This document shows positions 48,069-56,120 of a stretch of DNA of 64,000 nucleotides, piece after piece (position 1 is the stretch's first letter; the number at the start of each line of letters is the position of its first letter). Source of the DNA: CAKZLS01 sp963786305 (GTDB taxonomy: Bacteria > Pseudomonadota > Alphaproteobacteria > Rhodospirillales > Defluviicoccaceae). The notes below the pieces were generated by a model. That model worked only from the letters and a program-made list of their open reading frames with translations. It was not told where the DNA came from and did no database searches. The translations under genes and the position numbers were made by a program. The stretch is from NCBI GenBank assembly GCA_963786305.1, contig CAWAYL010000008.1:62001-126000 (forward strand), given 5' to 3'.

Positions 48069-49412
48069 TCAGGCGAGGCCATTGCCCTCGGAGATGCGTG
48101 CGCCGAGGCGGTTCATCAAGGCAACGAATTGCGGGAAACTGGTGGCGATGGATGTTCCGTCGTCGATGCTTACGGGGTTCTGGCTGACCATGCCAAGGAC
48201 CAGAAATGCCATGGCGATCCGGTGATCCATGTTGACGCTCACCAGTCCGCCGCCCGGCGGCCGACCGCCGGCGCCGTGAACGACGAGCCAGTCCGGGCCG
48301 GTTTCCACGTCAACACCACAGGCGGCGAGGCCGTCGGCGATGGCCGTCAGGCGGTCGCTCTCCTTGACCCGCAGCTCGCCGAGACCGGTCATTCGGGTGG
48401 CGCCGGTGGCGCAGGCGGCGGCGACCGCGAGAATGGGAAACTCGTCGATCATCGCCGGGACGCGGTGGTGCGGTACGTCGACACCGCCGAGAGCGCCTGC
48501 TTCCACCGCGAGGTCGGCTACCGGTTCCCCCGATTCGGCGCGATGGTTGACGGTACGCAGGCGTGCGCCCATGTCGGACAAGGTGTCAAGCAAACCGGCA
48601 CGCAGCGCGTTGAGTCCGATGCCGTGGATGGTGATCCGCGATCCCGGCGCGAGCAAGGCGGCCACCAGCGGAAACGCCGCGGACGATATGTCGCCGGGTA
48701 CGACGACATCGTGCCCGGTGATTTCCGGCTGACCGGTCAGCGTGATCGACCGTCCGCCCTCGGCCAGATCCTCGACGTGGACTTCGGCGCCGAAATGAAG
48801 CAGCATCCGTTCCGTGTGATCCCGGGTCGGCTTCGGCTCGATGACCGTGGTTTGTCCCGGCGCGTTAAGGCCGGCCAAGAGCACCGCCGATTTCACCTGA
48901 GCCGATGCCACGGGCAGTGTATAGATGATGGGCAGGGGCATTTCCGATCCCTGGATCGCCAGCGGCAACCGGCCGTCCGAACGGGACCAGAAGCGGGCGC
49001 CGATCTCCGACAGGGGTTCGATGACGCGGTTCATCGGCCGCTCCGTCAACGAGGCGTCGCCCGTGAAAAACGTGATGAACGGATGACTGGCGACCAGGCC
49101 CATCACAAGGCGGGCGCCGGTTCCCGAATTGCCCATGTCGAGAACCGCCGCGGGTTCCGCCAAACCGCCCACCCCGCGTCCGAACACGCTCCAGTCTTCG
49201 TGGCCGCGCTCGACGATTGCTCCGAGCCTGCGCATGGCCTCGGCGGTCGCCAGGACATCCTCGGCCTCCAGCAGGTTTGCGATACGGGTTTCGCCAACCG
49301 CGCTCGCGCCGAGGATTAAGGCGCGATGGGAGATGGACTTGTCACCGGGGACATTCACCGATCCGACGAGCGGCCCGGATGCAGCGGACAGCATCGGGAT
49401 CATATTTTGCAA
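48069..49412 (-). CDS. aroA: 3-phosphoshikimate 1-carboxyvinyltransferase (EPSP synthase, class II)
   Basis: A 447-residue EPSP synthase of the shikimate pathway. PGDKSISHRALILGASAVGE, FTGDASLTERPMNRVIEPL, VASAQVKSAVLLAGLN and PTRDHTERMLLHFGAEV match the class II signatures (RPMxRV, SAQxK). The active loop reads LDMGNSGTGARLVMG, with Gly where the well-known CP4 enzyme has Ala, so tolerance to glyphosate should not be assumed. The C-terminus has MNMDHRIAM-like VNMDHRIAMAFLVLGMV. ATG 49412 (MQNMIPMLSAASGPLVG) is used; Met codons 4 and 7 are alternatives. Cmk, its usual partner, is not seen downstream. Confidence 0.93.
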   Translation of the reverse strand: MQNMIPMLSAASGPLVGSVNVPGDKSISHRALILGASAVGETRIANLLEAEDVLATAEAMRRLGAIVERGHEDWSVFGRGVGGLAEPAAVLDMGNSGTGARLVMGLVASHPFITFFTGDASLTERPMNRVIEPLSEIGARFWSRSDGRLPLAIQGSEMPLPIIYTLPVASAQVKSAVLLAGLNAPGQTTVIEPKPTRDHTERMLLHFGAEVHVEDLAEGGRSITLTGQPEITGHDVVVPGDISSAAFPLVAALLAPGSRITIHGIGLNALRAGLLDTLSDMGARLRTVNHRAESGEPVADLAVEAGALGGVDVPHHRVPAMIDEFPILAVAAACATGATRMTGLGELRVKESDRLTAIADGLAACGVDVETGPDWLVVHGAGGRPPGGGLVSVNMDHRIAMAFLVLGMVSQNPVSIDDGTSIATSFPQFVALMNRLGARISEGNGLA

Positions 49413-49595
49413 CCTTTGCTTTTGTGGGTTCAGCGGGCGCGGGGAATGTACACGTTGACCGAGCAGGAGGGGCCGACGCTTCCGAACGGGCGCAAGCCGA
49501 TATGGCGAACCGTTGCTTTTGGTTTTGACACGGCGGAAACAAACATGGCAATTGGCACCTGATGGAACACGCGACGAACAGCAGGAGGACTATGG

Positions 49596-50012
49596 GTGGC
49601 GAAGCCTGAATGGGGCGCTAAGCGCACCTGCCACAACTGTGGCGCTCGATTCTACGATCTATGCCGTGACCCCATTGTATGTCCAGTGTGCAGCACCGTC
49701 TACGACCTGGAACGTCAGCCGCGCGTTCGGCGCGGCGCCGCGGTCTCGAAGGATGAAACGCCTTCTCGTCCGAAGGTCTCCAAGGCGGTGGTCGGCGCTG
49801 ATCTTGCGGAGGATGCGGGGGATGAAGTCGATGCCGATGCGGATACGGACGACTCGGAAGATTCCGACAATGACGGGGACGGCGACAACATCGACGATCT
49901 CAACCGCGAGGGTCAGGATTTGATCGAGGACACCTCGGATCTTGGTGAAGATGGTGATGACATCGGCGAAGTCATGGAGCATATTGACGAGGACGTCGAG
50001 GACAAGTCCTAG
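49596..50012 (+). CDS. TIGR02300-type zinc-ribbon/acidic-tail protein
   Basis: A 138-residue protein typical of Alphaproteobacteria. The N-terminus KPEWGAKRTCHNCGARFYDL CRDPIVCPVC is a zinc ribbon with two CxxC pairs. After a basic linker (RQPRVRRGAAVSK) comes a tail dominated by Asp and Glu (ADADTDDSEDSDNDGDGDNI and more). The function of the family is unknown; the acidic tail suggests protein or nucleic acid contacts. GTG 49596 behind CAGGAGG is the start. It faces aroA across a 183-base divergent spacer. Confidence 0.82.
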   Translation: MAKPEWGAKRTCHNCGARFYDLCRDPIVCPVCSTVYDLERQPRVRRGAAVSKDETPSRPKVSKAVVGADLAEDAGDEVDADADTDDSEDSDNDGDGDNIDDLNREGQDLIEDTSDLGEDGDDIGEVMEHIDEDVEDKS

Positions 50013-50145
50013 GCAGGTTTCCGACACCGCTTTGACAAAGGGGCAAACATTTTTCTTGCCCCGGTGGTCCGAGGTTCTCTAGTTTCTAGACTGTTCCAGC
50101 GTGCGTTTGGGCGGGGATGTCAGGATCGCGCGTAGACAGTTCAAT

Positions 50146-50221
<76 letters not shown>

Positions 50222-50226
50222 TTACC

Positions 50227-50260
50227 AAAAGGCCTGACATAACGCGTGCAGGCCTTTTTT
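50227..50260 (+). terminator. Rho-independent terminator of tRNA-Ala
   Basis: AAAAGGCCTG pairs with CAGGCCTTTTTT around a loop of about 12 bases, ending in a run of six T. Confidence 0.9.
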
Positions 50261-50325
50261 GATAGCGGTCGCGGATCGAAAGTGATCCGGGCGTCGTGGT
50301 TAACGGACCGCAATCACCAACATCA

Positions 50326-50943
50326 TCAGCATTGGGGATCCTGGAGACACGCTTCCAACGCCTTGCGGGTGCCGGGGCCATATTTGCCGTCGACCGTTCC
50401 CGTGTACTTTCCATGGGTCTTGAGATGGCTTTGCAGACTTTTTACCGCCGGCTCGCCGCCCAGTGAAAATGCCTTCTCGAAGTCCTGCATGGCGCGATTC
50501 GCGTCGCCCTTGCGAGCGTAAGCCTGTCCTCGAGCCATGTACGCCTGCGGATTCGGCTCTTGGCCGATGGATTGCGTGAAGTCCTGGATCGCCTGATCCG
50601 TGTTGCCTTTGCGAAGGTAGACGCTGCCACGGTTGACGTATGTTCCGGGGTTGGGCTTGCGGCGGAGAACCTCTCCGAAATCCTGGAGCGCAAGATCGTC
50701 GTTACCCTTCAGGGCATAGGATATGCCGCGAAGATTGTACGTAAACGCCATCGCCTCTTCCGACGGCGCTCCGCCGGTGATGGCCTTCGTGCACGCTTGG
50801 ATCGCCTGATCGACCTGCTTGGCTTTCAGCTGGTCCTCGCACACCTTCGTATCTTCCTGCCATGCCGCGCGGGCTGGTGCCACGGACAGCATCCCGGTCG
50901 CAACGACCGTTATAAGAAGGCTTTTGAAACCGAAATTTCTCAT
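50326..50943 (-). CDS. secreted TPR protein with a C-terminal peptidoglycan-binding-like motif
   Basis: A 205-residue protein with signal peptide (LLITVVATGMLSVAPARAAW). Three to four tetratricopeptide units follow: CEDQLKAKQVDQAIQACTKA, YNLRGISYALKGNDDLALQD, YVNRGSVYLRKGNTDQAIQD and YMARGQAYARKGDANRAMQD. The end HLKTHGKYTGTVDGKYGPGT RKALEACL resembles a PG_binding_1 helix. It is likely periplasmic and protein- or cell-wall-binding. Its 3' end is ~65 bases from the tRNA terminator, convergent with it. Confidence 0.8.
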   Translation of the reverse strand: MRNFGFKSLLITVVATGMLSVAPARAAWQEDTKVCEDQLKAKQVDQAIQACTKAITGGAPSEEAMAFTYNLRGISYALKGNDDLALQDFGEVLRRKPNPGTYVNRGSVYLRKGNTDQAIQDFTQSIGQEPNPQAYMARGQAYARKGDANRAMQDFEKAFSLGGEPAVKSLQSHLKTHGKYTGTVDGKYGPGTRKALEACLQDPQC

Positions 50944-51372
50944 GATTTTCGTTGACCTCGCGAGGCCCCTTTACCAGTAATTCAACCGATGTTTCCCGAA
51001 CCGGGGGTTCTTATCCCACAAAACTATCAGGAGATAGGCTCGACGACATACCCGCTGGTTTTTGAATCATTCGACCAGTCGCCAACCTGATACATAGCGG
51101 GCTCATCGCGTTTTGGGGAGGGTCGAAAGCAATATTTCTCGCGAAAATACGGGCATTATTTCGGCGGCGGGACTGGTATGCGATGACAATGCATGCGGCG
51201 GGAGGTTTGCGGGGGGCGGTCATGGTCGGTGGCCCGACAGCGGTCATTGACAACCGCCTTTTTACAACCACATTACGTGTGTTGGACCGGGCATTGCCGT
51301 GCAAGGCTCGGCTGGGCGCCATGTTAAGGGCCCGAATTTATCGCTCTCGCTCAGAAGGAGGAGTAGGCGGTC
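50944..51372. other. 429-base intergenic region between the TPR gene and hsp20
   Basis: No credible gene is seen on either strand. It contains a sigma-70-like promoter (listed separately) and a ~100-base leader in front of hsp20 with self-complementary segments. The rest, around 50960-51180, shows no repeat or RNA that could be named. Confidence 0.5.
51247..51275 (+). promoter_or_regulatory. sigma-70-like promoter of hsp20
   Basis: TTGACA (51247-51252), a 17-base spacer and ACATTA (51270-51275) lie ~100 bases upstream of the hsp20 start. The -10 is imperfect. Confidence 0.45.
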
Positions 51373-51846
51373 ATGACCCGCATGCAAAGTTTGAACAGCC
51401 CTCTTTTACTCGGTTTCGAACACCTCGAACGCATCTTGGATCACGTATCGAAGAGCGCGGGTGAAGGCTATCCGCCGTATAACATCGAGCAGATCGGTGA
51501 CCAGGGTCTTCGCATAACCATCGCCGTCGCCGGGTTCGCGATGGAGGATCTGGCGGTTACGCTGGAAGATAACCAACTGGTGATCCGGGGGCGCAAAAGC
51601 GAAGACGAGGCGGGCCGGGTCTACCTTCATCGCGGCATCGCGTCGCGTCAATTTCACCGAAGTTTTGTCCTCGCCGAGGGCATCGAAGTCGGCGGGGCAT
51701 CGCTCGACAATGGGCTGTTGCGCATCGAGTTGCAGCGGCGCGTACCGGAGCCCGAAATTCGCACCATCCGGATCGACAGGGGAGCCTCGGGGGGACGCGG
51801 GCCGTCGCGAGGTGCCCGGACCATCGATGTCGAACCGGAAGCCTGA
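51373..51846 (+). CDS. Hsp20-family small heat-shock protein
   Basis: A 157-residue IbpA-like chaperone that holds unfolding proteins. The N-terminal arm FEHLERILDHVSKSAGEGYP PYNIE is the class A motif, followed by the alpha-crystallin domain (LRITIAVAGFAMEDLAVTLE, LVIRGRK, YLHRGIASRQFHRSFVLAEG) and LDNGLLRIELQRRVPEPE. The C-terminal tail is Gly/Arg-rich. A strong AAGGAGG lies just before ATG 51373. The following gene is a DUF1150 protein, the standard alphaproteobacterial pairing. Confidence 0.92.
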   Translation: MTRMQSLNSPLLLGFEHLERILDHVSKSAGEGYPPYNIEQIGDQGLRITIAVAGFAMEDLAVTLEDNQLVIRGRKSEDEAGRVYLHRGIASRQFHRSFVLAEGIEVGGASLDNGLLRIELQRRVPEPEIRTIRIDRGASGGRGPSRGARTIDVEPEA

Positions 51847-51919
51847 TTTTCCGCGGCGGTCTTAAGGTCGCGGCAACCCAGCGCCGCTATCGTGCGCTGA
51901 CAACTGGTAAGAGAGTATC

Positions 51920-52165
51920 ATGGAAAACCCTGGTGGCATTGCGAAGACGAATAACAGTAGAACGGGCGGAATGGTCCGGGCGCTTCACGATCTTACAAAT
52001 CTCGGCGTCGGCGAGGTGGCCTATGTCAGGAGCGTGGAGGTGAACGGGGAACCGGCATTCGCGGTGCATGGCGCCGATGGACAGCCGCTGGTGGTCACGA
52101 CCGACCGCGAGGTGGCGTTTGCGGTTACACGGCAGAACGATTTGGAGCCGCTCAGCGTGCATTGA
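51920..52165 (+). CDS. DUF1150-family protein
   Basis: An 81-residue protein with the DUF1150 pattern: LTNLGVGEVAYVRSVEVNGE followed by AFAVHGADGQPLVVTTDREV and AFAVTRQNDLEPLSVH. The function is unknown; the family is largely restricted to Alphaproteobacteria and is commonly next to small heat-shock genes, as here (74-base gap). It may be co-transcribed with hsp20. Confidence 0.85.
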   Translation: MENPGGIAKTNNSRTGGMVRALHDLTNLGVGEVAYVRSVEVNGEPAFAVHGADGQPLVVTTDREVAFAVTRQNDLEPLSVH

Positions 52166-52185
52166 CGCCAATGTTCGGAGAGGTA

Positions 52186-52650
52186 CTAGGCCGCCCAGCT
52201 CGCGGTGGTATCCACAAGGAGCGCATAGAGGGCCTCCGAGTCATCCGTGCCCCGGAGCTTTTCACAGGCGTTCTTATCTCGCAATAGACGGGAAACGCGC
52301 GCCAGGGCTTTCAAGTGATCGGCTCCCGACAACTCCGGAGCGAGGAGCAGAAAAATCAGATCAACCGGTCGGTCGTCTATGGACTCGAAATCGATCGGAT
52401 GCTCCAGCCGGGCAAAAAGTCCGTGCAGCTTATCGAGATTAGGCAGCTTGCCATGCGGGATGGCGATGCCATTACCGACGCCCGTGGTGCCCAAGCGCTC
52501 ACGTTTCATCAAGACAGCGAAAACGGCACGCTCCGGCTGGCCGGTAATGGTCGCGGCGCGGCGCGCGAGATCTTGAAGAGCTTGTTTCTTACTGCTCGCG
52601 CGAAGATTGGCAACCACGTTTTCGGGTTTGATCAGATCTGCGATTTCCAT
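52186..52650 (-). CDS. ptsN: PTS IIA-like nitrogen regulatory protein PtsN
   Basis: A 154-residue EIIA-Ntr. The phosphorylated histidine lies in GVGNGIAIPHGKLPNLDKLH, after VFAVLMKRERLGTTG; DFESIDDRPVDLIFLLLAP is the conserved core. It receives phosphate through the EI/HPr relay (genes at 34326-36489) and regulates potassium, nitrogen or stress targets. It ends the lptC-lptA-lptB-rpoN-hpf-ptsN run and is 15 bases from hpf. Confidence 0.93.
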   Translation of the reverse strand: MEIADLIKPENVVANLRASSKKQALQDLARRAATITGQPERAVFAVLMKRERLGTTGVGNGIAIPHGKLPNLDKLHGLFARLEHPIDFESIDDRPVDLIFLLLAPELSGADHLKALARVSRLLRDKNACEKLRGTDDSEALYALLVDTTASWAA

Positions 52651-52665
52651 GCTTGTCAGGGACCC

Positions 52666-53247
52666 TTACGCGTTTGTCGTATTGGCAGGGTCAATCCACC
52701 CGATATTTCCATCCGGGCGGCGGTACACGACATTCAGGCCGCCGTTGGCCCGGTTTCTGAACATTAACGCGGGAACGTCCGCCAAGTCCATGCGCATCAC
52801 CGCCTCACTGACACTCAGTGTGGCGATTTCCGTCGGCAACTCGGCAATGATCGCGGGCTGACCCTCTTCCGGCAGCTCGGCGTCGTCGTCGGTCTCCGGC
52901 GCCAATGTATACTGTTGCGCCGGGATGCTGTTTTCTTCGGCACCGCGACCCTTGTGCTTGTCATTGAGCCTGCGCTTGTAGCGCCGCAGCTGCTTGGCAA
53001 TGTGCTCCAGCGCCAAATCAAACGCGGCGTACGCATCGCCGGCACTCGAGCGGCCTTGCACCAACACGCCTCGCAGCGGATGAACCGAGATATCGGCCCG
53101 AAAAAAGTGGGCCTCCCGCGAAATCGTGACGTTGGCATCGTGCGCTTTGGAAAAATACTTGAAGACGGCGGCTCCAAGTTGATCTTCGACGTGAGCGCGC
53201 AAAGCATCTCCAACGTCCAGCCGCTTACCCTTGATCGATATGTCCAT
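52666..53247 (-). CDS. hpf: ribosome hibernation promoting factor, long form (second copy, alphaproteobacterial)
   Basis: An intact 193-residue HPF. The N-terminal domain starts MDISIKGKRLDVGDALRAHV and has FFRADISVHPLRGVLVQGRS; the linker is acidic; the C-terminal dimerisation domain is EAVMRMDLADVPALMFRNRA followed by NVVYRRPDGNIGWIDP. ATG 53247 is chosen because family similarity begins there; ATG 53259 adds four residues. It lies between rpoN and ptsN. It differs clearly from the hpf of the first half (13031). Confidence 0.92.
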   Translation of the reverse strand: MDISIKGKRLDVGDALRAHVEDQLGAAVFKYFSKAHDANVTISREAHFFRADISVHPLRGVLVQGRSSAGDAYAAFDLALEHIAKQLRRYKRRLNDKHKGRGAEENSIPAQQYTLAPETDDDAELPEEGQPAIIAELPTEIATLSVSEAVMRMDLADVPALMFRNRANGGLNVVYRRPDGNIGWIDPANTTNA

Positions 53248-53423
53248 GTGTAAAGACATCCTGACGCAGGGAGCAGAAAGGCTACCCCGATGCGTGTGTC
53301 TGCTTCTTAGGTGCGCAAGTAGATAGAGAGCGTTCGTGCTCCACACCTTGCGCATTCGGCTTGCGAAGGCGGCGAACTTAGTTGCCCCTCTGGTTTGTGT
53401 CAAGTCTCCCTCCGGGCTCGCGC

Positions 53424-54959
53424 TCAACACTGTGCCCGCTTCTCGCGACGGCGCTGTACGGACGACGCAATCCTCATGCCTTCCCGATACTTAGCGACCG
53501 TTCGACGCGCAATATCGATCCCTTCTTTCTGCAGGAATTCGGCCAATTGATCATCCGACAAAACCCGGCTCGCCGTTTCACCGTCGATCAGGGCCTTAAG
53601 TCGGTGACGGACGGATTCCGCCGAATGAATCTCGCCACCGTGCGCGCCGCCGACCCCATGGGTGAAAAAGTATTTCAACTCGAAGATGCCCCTCGGCGTC
53701 GCCATGAACTTGTTCGACGTCACCCGGCTGACGGTGCTTTCGTGCATCTCGATTTCCTCGGCGACATCACGCAGGATCAGCGGCTTCAGGGCATGCACGC
53801 CGTGAACGAAGAAGGCTTCCTGTTGGCGAACGATATCGGAAGCCACCTTGAGAATCGTCGTCGCCCGTTGATGGAGGGTCTTTACCAGCCAGTTGGCCGA
53901 CTGCAGGCACTCGTTGATAAACTGCTTGTCCTCTTTTCGCGACGCCATGCCGGCGACGTGGGCGTAGTAATGATTGTTCACGAGAAGTCGCGGGAGGGTT
54001 TCACTGCTCAGTTCCACGATCCAGCCGCCGTTGGGGCGCGGCCGCATGATCACGTCCGGGATCACCGGTTGGGCGACGCTGTGATCGAAGGCAAGGGCGG
54101 GCTTGGGGTTCAACGAGCGAATGTCTCCGACCATTCGCGCGATGGCATTCGAGCTCACACCGCATATTCGCGCCAATCCCGTCCAGTCTCGCTTGGCCAC
54201 GAGGTCCAGATGGTCGAGCAGGGCGGTCATCGCGGAATCCAGGAGGCCGCGATCACTCAATTGCAGGGCGAGGCATTCCGACAGATTGCGGGCGAAGATC
54301 CCCGGCGGATCGAATTTCTGAAGCCGCGCGAGCGTCGCTTCAACGCGATCAAGAGGACACCCGAGCGTATCGCCCACATGGCTCAAGTCGTCGATGAGAT
54401 AGCCGGTCTCGTCCAGAAGATCGATGAGATGTATGCCGATGAGACGATCCACCGGATCATCCATGTCCATGGTCAGCTGGCTGGTCAGGTGATCGCGCAG
54501 CGTCGTCTGCGCGGACAATGTCTCGTCGAGGCTTCGTTCGTCGGTTTCGAACGAGCGGCTGGCGCCTTGGCCTCCGTTGTCGGCGATCCTTTGATTGAGC
54601 GGGCTCGCGTCCCGGCCGCCGTCTCCGCCGTCCGTATCATAAAAGTTTTCGTATGAGTCCACGTCGAATGCCGAGTCGGGATCGATCGGCGTATCGTCGG
54701 TGACCGCGCTGTCCACCGATCTCGGTTCTCCTCCGTCCAAGGGCGCGGCTGCGTCGTATTCGGCATCGATGGTCGGCGTCTCAAACGTATCGTCGGCCGA
54801 GTCATCCTTCTCCAGCAGTGGGTTCTGCTCGAGCTGTTCTTCCACGTAGGCGGCAATTTCCATGCTCGAAAGCTGCAGCAGCTTGATGGCTTGCTGCAAT
54901 TGCGGAGTCATGACGAGTGACTGGGCTTGGCGGAGGTCAAGCCGTGGTGTCAGCGCCAT
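53424..54959 (-). CDS. rpoN: RNA polymerase sigma-54 factor RpoN (second copy, alphaproteobacterial)
   Basis: An intact 511-residue sigma-54. Region I reads RLDLRQAQSLVMTPQLQQAI KLLQLSSMEI, followed by a long acidic region II, the core-binding domain (FDPPGIFARNLSECLALQL), the HTH (LRDVAEEIEMHESTVSRVTS NKFM) and the RpoN box IARRTVAKYREGM. ATG 54959 matches the family start MALTPRLDLRQ; an ATG 15 bases upstream abuts the short palindrome at 54974. Sigma-54 controls nitrogen and other regulons together with PtsN encoded downstream. Confidence 0.95.
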   Translation of the reverse strand: MALTPRLDLRQAQSLVMTPQLQQAIKLLQLSSMEIAAYVEEQLEQNPLLEKDDSADDTFETPTIDAEYDAAAPLDGGEPRSVDSAVTDDTPIDPDSAFDVDSYENFYDTDGGDGGRDASPLNQRIADNGGQGASRSFETDERSLDETLSAQTTLRDHLTSQLTMDMDDPVDRLIGIHLIDLLDETGYLIDDLSHVGDTLGCPLDRVEATLARLQKFDPPGIFARNLSECLALQLSDRGLLDSAMTALLDHLDLVAKRDWTGLARICGVSSNAIARMVGDIRSLNPKPALAFDHSVAQPVIPDVIMRPRPNGGWIVELSSETLPRLLVNNHYYAHVAGMASRKEDKQFINECLQSANWLVKTLHQRATTILKVASDIVRQQEAFFVHGVHALKPLILRDVAEEIEMHESTVSRVTSNKFMATPRGIFELKYFFTHGVGGAHGGEIHSAESVRHRLKALIDGETASRVLSDDQLAEFLQKEGIDIARRTVAKYREGMRIASSVQRRREKRAQC

Positions 54960-54973
54960 GGTAAAGCCCGCCA

Positions 54974-55026
54974 CTAGCGGTCTGGATCGAACAAATGGGC
55001 GCCATGAGTTCGATCCAGATCACTAA
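54974..55026. repeat. short terminus-only palindrome between lptB and rpoN
   Basis: CTAGCGGTCTGGATCGAAC (54974-54992) faces GTTCGATCCAGATCACTAA (55008-55026), a stem with two mismatches around 15 bases. The sequences resemble the ends of the 270-bp element. The right CTA (55023-55025) is the lptB TAG stop codon on the minus strand, and the left end abuts the rpoN start region. Confidence 0.7.
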
Positions 55027-55820
55027 AGACTGAAACGCTCGCCAAGGTAGACGCGACGCACATCTTCGTTGCCCACGATTTCCGACGGCGTACCTTCGGT
55101 CAGCGTTCTGCCGTCGTGAATAATGTAGGCACGGTCTATCACATCCAGAGTTTCTCGGACGTTATGATCGGTAATAAGAACGCCGATGCCACGGTCTTTC
55201 AGATGCATGACGACATTACGGATATCGTTGAGGGCGATAGGGTCGATGCCGGCAAACGGCTCGTCGAGAAACATGAAATGGGGATTGGTCGCGAGCGCGC
55301 GGGCAATCTCGACACGCCTGCGTTCGCCTCCAGAAAGCGCCACCGAAGCCGATTTGCGGAGGTGCTCGACGCCGAATTCGTCCAGCAATGCGTCCAACAT
55401 GGCCTTCCGCCGCTTGCGCGAGCCCTCAACGACTTCGAGCACCGCAAGAATGTTGTCCTGCACTGACAATCCACGGAATATGGATGCCTCCTGAGGCAAA
55501 TAGCCGACCCCCAGACGGGCACGGCGAAACAGCGGCAGCGGCGTTATGTCCTGGCCGTCGAGGAGGATGCTCCCCTTGTCGGGCGGGACGAGACCGGTGA
55601 TCATGTAGAAGCAGGTCGTCTTGCCCGCGCCGTTGGGGCCGAGTAAACCGACGACCTCGCCCCGCTGCACCGACAAACTTACCCCGCTGACCACGGGACG
55701 GTTGCCGTACGTCTTGCCGATATTGATGGCGAACAGGCCGCGATCACCCGCCACCAGCCTCGGCTTCTGACCAAGACCGTCTCCCGGTGGGGCGGGAGGT
55801 GGGGTGGGTGCGGCCATCAT
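55023..55820 (-). CDS. lptB: LPS export ABC transporter ATP-binding protein LptB (second copy)
   Basis: An intact 265-residue LptB with an N-terminal proline-rich extension of ~30 residues (PTPPPAPPGDGLGQKP). Walker A GEVVGLLGPNGAGKTTCFYM, Q-loop LPQEASIFRGLSVQDNI, signature ALSGGERRRVEIARALATNP, Walker B FMFLDEPFAGIDP and H-loop ITDHNVRETL are complete. It powers LptBFG. In transcription order it follows lptA after the 270-bp element and is followed by the short palindrome and rpoN. Confidence 0.94.
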   Translation of the reverse strand: MMAAPTPPPAPPGDGLGQKPRLVAGDRGLFAINIGKTYGNRPVVSGVSLSVQRGEVVGLLGPNGAGKTTCFYMITGLVPPDKGSILLDGQDITPLPLFRRARLGVGYLPQEASIFRGLSVQDNILAVLEVVEGSRKRRKAMLDALLDEFGVEHLRKSASVALSGGERRRVEIARALATNPHFMFLDEPFAGIDPIALNDIRNVVMHLKDRGIGVLITDHNVRETLDVIDRAYIIHDGRTLTEGTPSEIVGNEDVRRVYLGERFSL

Positions 55821-55850
55821 CCGAGCAGTTCATAAGTCAACAGGTTAGGC

Positions 55851-56120
55851 CTAGTGGTTTGGATCCAGCATATGGTACCCATACGATCGCACTTCTCCCT
55901 CCCTCGGCAGGGGGACGCGCGTCGGCGATGGGGACCCATCGTCAAGCGCGTCAGACGCCCCGAGGGAGGGAGAAATGCGACCCGCAGGACGGCCTTCCGA
56001 GCCCCCTGGCGTCGTTGCGCGGCGCTTGTGATGCGACCGCATCACGCCGCGCCACACGCCTAACCAGCGGAACTCGGAAGGCCGTCGTATGGGTGCCATA
56101 TGTTAGTTCCAAACCACTAG
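55851..56120. repeat. 270-bp structured palindromic element, copy 2 (inverted)
   Basis: The same length as copy 1 and its reverse complement. Terminal inverted repeats are 55851-55885 and 56086-56120. Arm 2 pairs 55888-55907 with 55960-55979; arm 1 pairs 55990-56001 with 56073-56084. Between copies arm 2 has changed sequence while keeping pairing at three positions (G-C to A-T, G-C to T-A, A-T to C-G). The right CTAG (56117-56120) contains the lptA TAG stop. Relative to transcription it is inserted opposite to copy 1. Confidence 0.9.

Noticed and set aside
51011..51322. A 103-codon minus-strand frame upstream of hsp20
   Set aside because: No ribosome site, no domain, and it crosses the putative promoter.
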